Source: Elusimicrobiota bacterium
GTDB taxonomy: Bacteria; Elusimicrobiota; Endomicrobiia; Endomicrobiales; Endomicrobiaceae
DNA length: 43,297 bases
Assembly (NCBI GenBank): GCA_017529005.1
Contig: JAFXOB010000221.1
Coordinates: 1-43,297, forward strand
Direction of reading: 5' to 3'
Shown: piece after piece, positions 25,199 through 32,228 of the stretch
How the letters are laid out: the number at the start of each line of letters is the position of its first letter
Numbering within the stretch: the first letter of the stretch is position 1
Made by a program: the position numbers and the translations under genes
Notes under the pieces: generated by a model
Databases searched by the model: none
The model's input: the letters and a program-made list of their open reading frames with translations, nothing else
What the model was told of the DNA's origin: nothing

Positions 25199-26200
25199 CT
25201 ACTGTTTTTTCGGTGCTCCAGAATTATTTAAGATCTCTTTATTGCTTTTTCTTTTTCCCGGTCCCATAGACAAAAATCCTTTAGTCATTTCTTTAGTAGT
25301 AGCAATATTATATTTGTCTTGTTTAACTAAAATAGTATCACCTTTAGAAAGTCCCGAAGTTACTTCAACATTGTCTCCATCAAAAATACCGGTGATTATT
25401 TTATGTTTATTTTGCTGCATTTCATCGCCAACCAAAACAAAAGTTTCTCCTTGTTCATCTTCAACAAAACTGTCCCAAGGAATAACTACGGCATCTTTTT
25501 GTTCTTTAACTATGATATCTATGTTTGCCGTCATTAACGATTTAAAAAATGCCGGTGTTTTTTCCGGTCTTATTTTTACATAATATGTAATAACATTACT
25601 AACATTTTTACCTTCTTCCAAAATTTGAAATACTTTACCGTTAATAGTAACATCTTTGTAAGCATCAAGTGTTATTTCTGCTCTTTGCCCGTTTTTTATT
25701 TTTCCGATATCTGCTTCATCAACACTTGCTAAAACTATTAATTCATCTGCTAAAGCGTACAAAATATCATTTGTAGAAATTGTTTGACCTTCAACGACAT
25801 TTCTTAAAATTATTTTACCGTTCATAGGCGAAATTACCGGAGTTGCTTTATATGTGTTTTCCCAATCTTTTATATTTTCGTTAGGATTTGCTCTAACGGC
25901 ATCAAGTATTGCAACTCTATCGGAAGAACTTAAATATGCTAACACTTGCCCTTTTCTTACGGTATCGCCTTCATTAACTAAAAGTCTGTCAACTCTACCT
26001 GACACTGAAGGTTTTATTTCTACTCTGTTTAAAGCAGATACTTCACCGGTAGTATCGATAATTTCTTTAACATCTGCCGTTGTTACCGTATAAGGCATAT
26101 AAACTATCTCCGGCACCTTTTCTTTTTTATCTCTAAGTTGATAAGTTATTATTATTCCAAGTACAAGAAGTATCGTAAAAATTGTTGCTGCTTTTTTCAT
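25199..26200 (-). CDS. macA: MacA/HlyD-type periplasmic adaptor, short-hairpin form
   Basis: Membrane fusion protein linking MacB to TolC. It has an N-terminal anchor (ATIFTILLVLGIIITYQL), a lipoyl half-motif (VSGRVDRLLVNEGDTVRKGQVLAYL, about 68-92), only about 30 residues of spacer, the second half (PVISPMNGKIILRNVVEGQTI), then beta-barrel and membrane-proximal domains. Typical MacA carries a long alpha-hairpin between the lipoyl halves; here it is almost absent, making the protein 333 residues. It ends with a Gly/Lys/Asn-rich tail. It overlaps tolC by 4 bases. Confidence 0.9.
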   Translation of the reverse strand: MKKAATIFTILLVLGIIITYQLRDKKEKVPEIVYMPYTVTTADVKEIIDTTGEVSALNRVEIKPSVSGRVDRLLVNEGDTVRKGQVLAYLSSSDRVAILDAVRANPNENIKDWENTYKATPVISPMNGKIILRNVVEGQTISTNDILYALADELIVLASVDEADIGKIKNGQRAEITLDAYKDVTINGKVFQILEEGKNVSNVITYYVKIRPEKTPAFFKSLMTANIDIIVKEQKDAVVIPWDSFVEDEQGETFVLVGDEMQQNKHKIITGIFDGDNVEVTSGLSKGDTILVKQDKYNIATTKEMTKGFLSMGPGKRKSNKEILNNSGAPKKQ

Positions 26201-27459
26201 TTTATTTCTCCGTGGGTATCACCCAAAAGTCTATCTCTTTTAGCTAATGCTAAATTATAATTATGTAAAGCGGAAAGATGTGACATTTGACTGTTTACAT
26301 ATTCTTGTTCTATATCTTGCCAAGTTTGAAATTCCATCGTTCCTGCTCTATATTTTATTGTTGCTTCTTTTTGTCTTTGAATTGCTGCTTCTAAAAACAA
26401 TTTATATATTTCTATATTATCTTTTGTTCGTTCGATATCTGCCAAAATTTCTTCTAAAGTTGTTTTTGTTGTAAGTATTGTTTGTTTGTAACTTTCTTGA
26501 GCCTTTTCTAAAGACGTCTTTGCAGCTTTTATACTATTTAACGAACTTGTAATACCACCTGAAAATAACGGATAATTCAGACCTACTCCAACACTCCAAT
26601 TTTTACTGTTTGCTGGAGGTATAGGATTAGTTTCGTCGGAAACACCTATTGAAGCAGATGCAGAAATATTCGGATAAAGATTTCCTTTGGAAGAGTCTAC
26701 ACTATATTTTGCTATTTCTACCGTCGATGATGAAAGTATTACATCCGGACAGTTTGCTACTGCATTATCTACGTCTATATTTGTGGTATCTTCAACTTCC
26801 TCTAACTTATAATCTACCGTGCATAAAGAAGTTAATTCCGTCCCTAAAGTTTGCGCAAGAGTTCTTCTTGCAACTGCCAAATCTCTTTTAGCATTAGATA
26901 CGTTTACATAAGCAGACTGTTTTTGAGCTTGTGCTCTTAACATGTTACCTTTACTTTCTTTACCACCTTCATATTGTAATCTAACAATATCGGCAGATTG
27001 TTTTCTCATATTATAAATGCTTTCTAAAAGAGTAATGTTTTCTTGAGCGAAACACATTTGTAAAAAGGCTTGTCTTAAAGAATAATAAACATCTGCAGAA
27101 GATTTTGTAAGTTGTGCAACCGTTTTGTTTATATTAGCTTTTTGGCTATGTATTTGTGCATTAGATTGAAAATTGTAAATTGTTTGAGAAGCATTTAAAC
27201 TTGCACTCCAGTTGTTTCCGGTGTGCCCGTTGCCGCTTCTTGAAAATCCGTACTTAAAGTTTACGGACGGATAATATTTGTTTAATATTATGTTGTAATC
27301 ATATTCTGCAATTTGTAAATCTTGTTTTGCCATTAACAGAGTATTATTAGTTTTGTTTGCAATATCAATACAATCTTGCCAAGTTAACGTTTCGGCATTT
27401 GCATAACAAACAAACACCATTAAACAAAATATTATTAATGTGTATAAACTCTTTTTCAT
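26197..27459 (-). CDS. tolC: TolC-family outer membrane efflux channel
   Basis: Trimeric outer-membrane duct of the MacAB-like pump. It has a signal peptide (KSLYTLIIFCLMVFVCYANA) and two outer membrane efflux repeats of long helices (about 25-215 and 230-415), with SVGVGLNYPLFSGGITSSLNSI and the ending YNLALAKRDRLLG typical of the family. The length of 420 residues is normal. Its ribosome site GGAG sits in the loop of a small hairpin (27463-27483). First gene of the minus-strand operon tolC-macA-macB-spy. Confidence 0.92.
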   Translation of the reverse strand: MKKSLYTLIIFCLMVFVCYANAETLTWQDCIDIANKTNNTLLMAKQDLQIAEYDYNIILNKYYPSVNFKYGFSRSGNGHTGNNWSASLNASQTIYNFQSNAQIHSQKANINKTVAQLTKSSADVYYSLRQAFLQMCFAQENITLLESIYNMRKQSADIVRLQYEGGKESKGNMLRAQAQKQSAYVNVSNAKRDLAVARRTLAQTLGTELTSLCTVDYKLEEVEDTTNIDVDNAVANCPDVILSSSTVEIAKYSVDSSKGNLYPNISASASIGVSDETNPIPPANSKNWSVGVGLNYPLFSGGITSSLNSIKAAKTSLEKAQESYKQTILTTKTTLEEILADIERTKDNIEIYKLFLEAAIQRQKEATIKYRAGTMEFQTWQDIEQEYVNSQMSHLSALHNYNLALAKRDRLLGDTHGEIK

Positions 27460-27462
27460 TAA

Positions 27463-27483
27463 AAAAAATACTCCGTATTTTTT
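27463..27483 (-). promoter_or_regulatory. Ribosome-binding hairpin with GGA loop before tolC
   Basis: On the mRNA, AAAAAATAC-GGA-GTATTTTTT is a perfect 9-bp stem whose 3-base loop plus the next base is the Shine-Dalgarno GGAG. Matching structures lie before the ZIP and pyruvate kinase genes. Opening of this stem could tune translation. Confidence 0.55.
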
Positions 27484-27562
27484 AGGTTATTGGTTGTTTT
27501 TTTAATTGCTTTGTCGTTGTCGTTCTAACCTTATAACCCTATCACCCCATAACCCTATAACC
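27484..27562. repeat. 8-bp-unit palindromic element, family R copy B
   Basis: The left arm is short (AGGTTATT-GGTTG), the core has TTAATTGCTTTGTCGTTGTCG, and the right arm on the minus strand holds AGGTTATA, GGGTTATG, GGGTGATA, GGGTTATA and AGGTTAGA. It lies upstream of tolC and runs into its ribosome-binding hairpin. Confidence 0.75.
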
Positions 27563-27690
27563 TACTTTAATCTGTCGTTAAATTAGACTATTTCCGTATC
27601 AATAAAGTTACATATTTTAATATCTGTAAATGATATCAATTTTCTTTGCTTTTTTACAATACAAAATTTAAAAATTTTTTTGGAGAAACG
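27563..27690. other. Non-coding, AT-rich spacer with no clear feature
   Basis: This part of the 703-bp gap between tolC and the secreted-protein genes should hold the minus-strand promoter of the tolC operon. I see no convincing -35/-10 pair; TTGATA and TAAAAT boxes occur but are badly spaced. Confidence 0.4.
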
Positions 27691-27815
27691 TATTTATCTT
27701 TTAAATTCTAACTTTGTATTTTGCTCAATCGAGTACCAACCGCTACCGCTTACTTTTGCCGTACACTTCATTCGCCAAATACTTCGTTATAATTTAAAAT
27801 CTGAAAATACTTTGA
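27691..27815. repeat. Long imperfect palindrome, family P copy 2 (inverted relative to copy 1)
   Basis: The arms are 27699-27722 and 27777-27799 (TTTTAAATT[C/A]TAAC...GTATTT). The inner part is TCGAGTACC...GTACACTTCATTCG. Its reverse complement matches 11021-11131 through both arms, the inner motifs and a flanking CTTTCAA stretch, with scattered changes. The middle between the inner motifs differs most. Confidence 0.75.
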
Positions 27816-27878
27816 AAGCCAACAACGACAAAACATGTCATTGCAAATGAAGAGTAGCAATCTGGCCTTTTTTCGTTT

Positions 27879-27896
27879 CCATGCCTCTATGCCTCA
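27879..27896. repeat. Half of an 8-bp-unit element (CATGCCTC/TATGCCTC)
   Basis: Two tandem 8-bp units lie behind CTTTTTTCGTTT, which resembles the T-rich core plus right arm of the R family. No left arm is present. Confidence 0.4.
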
Positions 27897-27918
27897 ATTT
27901 TTACAAAGTGAAAAACTA

Positions 27919-27947
27919 TTGAAAAAACAGAAAGAATTGTTTATACT
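27919..27947 (+). promoter_or_regulatory. Promoter of the secreted-protein operon
   Basis: TTGAAA (27919-27924), 17-base spacer, TATACT (27942-27947). It gives a leader of roughly 210 bases before the first ATG (28163), which contains a perfect terminator. Confidence 0.65.
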
Positions 27948-28024
27948 TTAGTTATGACAAACAATAATTTTAACATGATTATTTTTGTTAAATGGAGTTT
28001 GTTTTACCGTGTTTTTTTTGCATG

Positions 28025-28057
28025 CACATAAATTTTTATAATTTATGTGTTTTTTTT
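28025..28057 (+). terminator. Intrinsic terminator inside the leader of the secreted-protein genes
   Basis: CACATAAATT-TTTAT-AATTTATGTG is a perfect 10-bp stem followed by eight T. It lies about 75-100 bases after the promoter and 106 before the ATG, so it would yield a roughly 100-base RNA or act as an attenuator. No classical riboswitch is recognised. The rest of the leader has two purine-rich sites (GGGAGGG, AAGGAG) before the true GGAGG. Confidence 0.7.
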
Positions 28058-28162
28058 ATTTCTAATTTTATGAGTTAAATATAAATTTACGGGAGGGAAA
28101 ATTATTTAAGGAGATAAAATAAAGTTTTGGTAATAAATAGTAGAATTAGGAGGTAGTAAAAC

Positions 28163-28957
28163 ATGAAAAAGTTTTTTAGTCTGTTAGCAGTATTAACAGT
28201 AACGATGTTTATGGCGGGAAGTGCTTTTGCAGATATAAACATTGTAAAATCTGCATTTGCATCGTTTAGTGAAGTAGCAATGGTATTTGATGTAACTTTG
28301 TATGAATGGGTACAAAATAAAGATTATTCCACTTATACAGGTACAGGAGCAGATTCTATTGCTTTTGATGTTTCAGGAGTTACATTAGGTAATACGTCTG
28401 CACAGTGGGCAGGCGGAACTGTGTTTGCAAAAGTTCATTCAAATTTATCAGTTCAACAAGCAGGAACAACGGTTTATATGTTCACAAAAAATACTACCGC
28501 AACAGGTGATTATAAAGCAAATGCCGGCAGAACGTCCGGAGAAGATACTTTCTATAGTGGACTTGTAAGAAAAGGTAATACAACAACATATCAAGAAGGT
28601 GATTTTGCACCTTTGTTTGTAAAATGCAAAAAAGTAACTGATGCTAATGCTTCTTATAAATCGGCATTACCTGCAGATTTCAGTGCAGAAGAACCATTTA
28701 ACGGTTCAAGAATTTTAGTTGATTACAGTGATTCCAATTTTTCAACTTTAGCAGATCTTTCAAGAGTTATCGGTAAAAGCGGAGTTAACGGCGGTATTTG
28801 GGTTGGTTACGGAAGTGATCCGTCAACAGCTCCTGCAACGGATTGGTATGCAGGAAACGAAGATGTTATTATATTCTTCGGAGCAAATTTCGACCATGTA
28901 ACAAGCGGTTCGGAATACGGAACAACAACAATAAATTTTGTTCAATCAATAGAATAA
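28163..28957 (+). CDS. Secreted protein of unknown function, paralogue 1
   Basis: A 264-residue protein with a clear signal peptide (MKKFFSLLAVLTVTMFMAG, cleavage after SAFA). The mature part starts DINIVKSAFASFSEVAMVFD, is Thr/Ser/Gly/Asp rich, has one cysteine and looks all-beta. The mid-region contains GDYKANAGRTSGEDTFYSGL and the end is EDVIIFFGANFDHVTSGSEYG. The next gene encodes a paralogue. A strong AGGAGGT site and a dedicated promoter suggest high expression, perhaps as a surface or pilin-like subunit, but no family is recognised. Confidence 0.8.
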   Translation: MKKFFSLLAVLTVTMFMAGSAFADINIVKSAFASFSEVAMVFDVTLYEWVQNKDYSTYTGTGADSIAFDVSGVTLGNTSAQWAGGTVFAKVHSNLSVQQAGTTVYMFTKNTTATGDYKANAGRTSGEDTFYSGLVRKGNTTTYQEGDFAPLFVKCKKVTDANASYKSALPADFSAEEPFNGSRILVDYSDSNFSTLADLSRVIGKSGVNGGIWVGYGSDPSTAPATDWYAGNEDVIIFFGANFDHVTSGSEYGTTTINFVQSIE

Positions 28958-28993
28958 AAAAGTAGTAAAAAATAAAAACGGAGGTAGTTTAGT

Positions 28994-29740
28994 ATGAAGA
29001 AATTTTTTAGTTTGTTAGCAGTATTGGCATTGGTAGGTATGGTAAGTAGTGCAGTTTGGGCAGCCCCAACAACAGAAGCAACACACACGGCTCTTGCGAG
29101 TTTTTCAGGAGGAACTATTTCTTTTAGTGCAGATTTGTATAATTGGAATTCAACTTATACAGGAACAACAGCAACAAATATAACTTTTAATACTGATGGC
29201 TTTATATTAGGTAGCTCAACTCCAGTATTCAAATGTGCAAGTGTTTATGCTTTAATACAATCGAATATTACTGCTTCTACTGGAAAAGTTTGGGTTTATC
29301 AAGATAACAAAAATAATTCCGATTCTAAGTATGTAGCAACTACAGGAAGAACAGATGGTTCTAATACTTTAGTTAGTGGTCTTGTAAAAGCTAATTCTGG
29401 TGGTAGTAAGGCAGAACATTTTGCCCCTCTTAAAGCATATTATAAAAAACTTAGTGATGCAAAAAATGTGATTACGACACTTCCAACACAATTTCCTCCA
29501 GATGGTGTAGGAGAGTATGGAGTTTATAATTTTGTAGATAAAGGTGATTCTAATTATGTTGCAAAAGATCCATATACATTAATTGCAACAGGTGATGGTA
29601 ACTATGTTGGAACTAACGAATGGGGAAGAAATTATGTTAAAGAAGATGTTGTAATGTTCTTTGGTGCAACATTTACAAATGTTTTGGGTGGAGATAGCTA
29701 CGGAACAAACAGTATAACTTTTATATCTGAAATAGAATAA
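28994..29740 (+). CDS. Secreted protein of unknown function, paralogue 2
   Basis: A 248-residue paralogue of the preceding protein. The signal peptide begins with the same MKKFFSLLAVL (cleavage after VWA). Shared landmarks, in order, are ASFSGGTISFSADLYNW, YVATTGRTDGSNTLVSGLVK, EHFAPLKAYYKKLSDA and EDVVMFFGATFTNVLGGDSYG with an SITFISEIE end. ACGGAGGT precedes the start, 36 bases after the first gene. The mature N-terminus lacks the NIVKSAFA motif found in its two neighbours. The tandem arrangement points to duplication and divergence; the function is unknown. Confidence 0.8.
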   Translation: MKKFFSLLAVLALVGMVSSAVWAAPTTEATHTALASFSGGTISFSADLYNWNSTYTGTTATNITFNTDGFILGSSTPVFKCASVYALIQSNITASTGKVWVYQDNKNNSDSKYVATTGRTDGSNTLVSGLVKANSGGSKAEHFAPLKAYYKKLSDAKNVITTLPTQFPPDGVGEYGVYNFVDKGDSNYVAKDPYTLIATGDGNYVGTNEWGRNYVKEDVVMFFGATFTNVLGGDSYGTNSITFISEIE

Positions 29741-29750
29741 TTATACTTTC

Positions 29751-29782
29751 TTGGATAGCGGTATTTTTATACCGCTATCCAA
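29751..29782. other. Perfect 14-bp hairpin without U-tract
   Basis: TTGGATAGCGGTAT and ATACCGCTATCCAA flank TTTT. It sits just after paralogue 2 and 18 bases before the next ATG. Neither strand has a following T run, so an mRNA-processing or 3'-stabilising role, or rho-independent termination with a poor tail, are alternatives. Confidence 0.75.
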
Positions 29783-29799
29783 CCCTGTAAAAAATTTTA

Positions 29800-30984
29800 A
29801 TGATAAAAAAAATTAGTATAGAAATATTATCTTTAATAGTCTTGTTTGGTGTTTATGTATGCACTTTTGCAGCACCTATAAATATAGTGAAATCTGCTTT
29901 TGCAAAATTTCCTAAAGTTATAGCTAAAATAGTGCATGATGAGATAGTTGCTGTTTCTTCGATAGACAGGTTACTAAATGCAAAAATTTCAGTAGATTTT
30001 ACCGGTTATGAATCTGCTACGGCAAAACTTGTTTATTATTTAAACGGAGACCAAAGCACTAAACAGGAAGAACCTGTTAATGAGGGTAAAAAAATAAATA
30101 ACAAACAGGACTTTTATATTTCGTTACCGCAATTTAGCGATACGGATACTTCCGTATCTTATCAAATAAAAATAGCTTTGAAAGATGCTGCCGGTAATAC
30201 GTTCTATGCTTATTGGCCGTCGAGTGATACAGCCAAATTTAACACATCGCAAATTACAAGTATTGCATCTAAAGTTATAGGAACAGACGGTGGAATAGTG
30301 GAGCTTGAAAGCGGTAACCAAGAAATAGGAAACAGTGCAATAACTGTGCAACCGGGAACATTTACTAGCGATATAAAAGTAATTATAGAAGAATTTGATC
30401 CTAACGATGAATTATTTTTGTCTGCCGGAAAAGCAAAATCCGTTCAAGAAAGAGTTAGAGCTTACAGTATAAGAACGGAACCCGCAATAGACACATTTAA
30501 GTTGCCTTTATCTGTTCAGTTATCTAATGCAACACAACTTAATATACAAAAGTTTGAATTGAAATACAGAAAAGATAATTCAACGACATGGAACAAAGCA
30601 GAAAAAATAAAAATAGATAACATAGATACTGTCCAAAAATTGTTGTTTGCAACAGTTACAAAAACCGGACAATATATGATTTTTGCTGCCTCAAATTTAA
30701 CGGATAATGATTACAGACCGGAAAACAGAGTTAGAGTAAAATCGAGAATTTCTGCTTATGGTGGATTTAAGTTTAACAACTTGAAAGATGGTGATAGTGT
30801 TAAAATATATACAACAAGCGGTAAGAAAATTGCCGAACTTACAGCTGGTGATTATGAAGGATTTGAATGGAAAGGTAGAAAAGGTACCAATAACAGCGGT
30901 GATTGGGCAGAGAGTGGTACTTATATCTATCAAATAAAAGTTAACGGTAAAGTTATAAGCGGAACGATAGCTTTTGTTTGGTAA
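29800..30984 (+). CDS. Secreted protein with C-terminal FlgD-like Ig domain
   Basis: A 394-residue exported protein: signal peptide (ISIEILSLIVLFGVYVCTFA), then APINIVKSAFAKFPKV, which repeats the mature start of the first paralogue (INIVKSAFASF). The middle holds beta-rich modules, including an Ig-like stretch and a ZU5/GAIN-like SGNQEIGNSAITVQPGTF region. The last 75 residues (VKIYTTSGKKIAELTAGDYE...GTYIYQIKVNGK...GTIAFVW) form the FlgD-Ig fold used as C-terminal sorting or assembly domain in several diderm phyla. No ribosome site is visible. Role in cell-surface export is inferred. Confidence 0.8.
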   Translation: MIKKISIEILSLIVLFGVYVCTFAAPINIVKSAFAKFPKVIAKIVHDEIVAVSSIDRLLNAKISVDFTGYESATAKLVYYLNGDQSTKQEEPVNEGKKINNKQDFYISLPQFSDTDTSVSYQIKIALKDAAGNTFYAYWPSSDTAKFNTSQITSIASKVIGTDGGIVELESGNQEIGNSAITVQPGTFTSDIKVIIEEFDPNDELFLSAGKAKSVQERVRAYSIRTEPAIDTFKLPLSVQLSNATQLNIQKFELKYRKDNSTTWNKAEKIKIDNIDTVQKLLFATVTKTGQYMIFAASNLTDNDYRPENRVRVKSRISAYGGFKFNNLKDGDSVKIYTTSGKKIAELTAGDYEGFEWKGRKGTNNSGDWAESGTYIYQIKVNGKVISGTIAFVW

Positions 30985-31006
30985 AAATTTTGCAAAGCAA
31001 AATTTT
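30984..31006. terminator. Short stop-proximal hairpin
   Basis: AAAATTTTGC-AAA-GCAAAATTTT (30984-31006) is a perfect 10-bp stem beginning at the stop codon of the FlgD-Ig gene. Only a TTTT tail follows, so termination would be weak. Confidence 0.5.
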
Positions 31007-31020
31007 GAGGAATGGAGAAA

Positions 31021-31109
31021 AAGAGGGATAGAGGTATAGAAGAAATAATAATATAGAAAAAGTCGTAGTTTGTATTTTCCATACCTCCATACATCCATAC
31101 CTCTATACA
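31021..31109. repeat. 8-bp-unit palindromic element with GAGGTAT units
   Basis: The left arm is AGAGGGAT-AGAGGTAT-AGAAG; the right arm on the minus strand is AGAGGTAT-GGATGTAT-GGAGGTAT. The core has AAAAAGTCGTAGTTTGTATTTTCC. It has the same architecture and 8-base period as family R but a different unit. It ends 9 bases before the next start codon. Confidence 0.65.
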
Positions 31110-31117
31110 TTAGAAAA

Positions 31118-32044
31118 ATGAAAAAGATTTTAGTATTTTTATTGTTAATTATAATGGTAGCAATAAATCAACAGGTTCAAGCTGCCTTTGTTGATACCTA
31201 TTGGGGGGTAAGGGCATTAGGTATGGGCGGTGCATATACTGCCGTAGCAAACGATTCAAATGCACCTTTGTATAATATTGCAGGTATATCTTTTGCAGCA
31301 CAAAAAGAAGTTACTTTGATGGGCTCAAGATTGTTTGCCGGTGTAGAAGGAGTAGAAATAGGTGCAAATTATTTAGGATATGTACATCCTATAAGTTTGG
31401 AGTATGGAGCGGTATCTTTTGCATGGTCGTCAACATCAACACCTGGGTTAAGAAGAGAAGATACATTTAATATAGGTTATGCGAGAGAATTAAACGATAT
31501 AGTTAATTTAGATAAAGAAATAGTAGAAATAAGTGCAGGTTTGAATTTAAAGTATTTAATGCAGGAAGTAAAATTTGATGAGGAAGATAAAGATTTATCA
31601 ACAAGTAAAGGTGCAATGACGGCTGATATCGGACTTTTAGCAATGTTTTCCAACGGAATAGGTGTAGGTTATAGCAGCAAATATTTAGTCCCTGCCGATA
31701 TTGGATATTTGGAAAAAGATGAAGTTAATAATGTAAATGTTTTAGGTTTAAGTTATTACAATGAAGAATTGCCATATTTAAAGATACCATATTTTACCAT
31801 AGCAATGGATGTAATATTCAGAGATAACGAAACATCGATAAGAGCCGGTGTGGAAAGTTATGTAATAGACGGTAAACTTGCAATAAGGTTAGGCGGCAGA
31901 GAAGAAGCATTTGATATAGGTTTCGGATATGAGTTTGCATTCGCAAATGAAACTAAATTAATAATAGATTATGCATTGGAGTTACCGTTACAGGTGGAAG
32001 AAAGTTACGGGTCACACTTCATTTCTTTGTCATTTAGATTCTAA
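31118..32044 (+). CDS. PorV/PorQ-like (UPF0164-type) outer membrane beta-barrel protein
   Basis: Signal peptide MKKILVFLLLIIMVAINQQ (cleavage after VQA), then FVDTYWGVRALGMGGAYTAVANDSNAPLYNIAGISFA, the hallmark start of the PorV/FadL-like barrels that act in type IX secretion and related surface export. Alternating beta-strands follow, ending SHFISLSFRF with the C-terminal aromatic expected for barrel insertion. I start at 31118 because the signal peptide begins there; the longer frame from 31070 runs through the GAGGTAT repeat. The neighbouring FlgD-Ig protein makes a secretion link plausible, but no other T9SS genes are seen. Confidence 0.82.
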   Translation: MKKILVFLLLIIMVAINQQVQAAFVDTYWGVRALGMGGAYTAVANDSNAPLYNIAGISFAAQKEVTLMGSRLFAGVEGVEIGANYLGYVHPISLEYGAVSFAWSSTSTPGLRREDTFNIGYARELNDIVNLDKEIVEISAGLNLKYLMQEVKFDEEDKDLSTSKGAMTADIGLLAMFSNGIGVGYSSKYLVPADIGYLEKDEVNNVNVLGLSYYNEELPYLKIPYFTIAMDVIFRDNETSIRAGVESYVIDGKLAIRLGGREEAFDIGFGYEFAFANETKLIIDYALELPLQVEESYGSHFISLSFRF

Positions 32045-32082
32045 ACGACTTATAGCGACCTTAATATTTTGGTTATAATATT

Positions 32083-32142
32083 GAAACTCAGGAAATCGAG
32101 TACACCCTTACGGGATCCAAGTACACTTCATTCCTGAGTTTC
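32083..32142. repeat. Palindrome with family P core but different arms (copy 3)
   Basis: GAAACTCAGGAA (32083-32094) and TTCCTGAGTTTC (32131-32142) are perfect 12-bp inverted arms. Between them lies ATCGAGTACACC...AAGTACACTTCA, matching the inner motifs of the elements at 11.0 and 27.7 kb. The stretch 32143-32228 has no gene and contains GCAACAGCAAAAAC and CCAACGGCAA, similar to the cores of family R. Confidence 0.6.
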
Positions 32143-32228
32143 TTCATTCTAACACAAAATCTTAAGGTCTTTAACGGCAACAGCAAAAACTTTGAAACTC
32201 TTTAAAAGCAACCAACGGCAATATATGT

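Noticed and set aside
31070-31117. Longer start of the PorV-like gene at 31070
   Set aside because: The extra codons only translate the GAGGTAT repeat, and the signal peptide begins at 31118.
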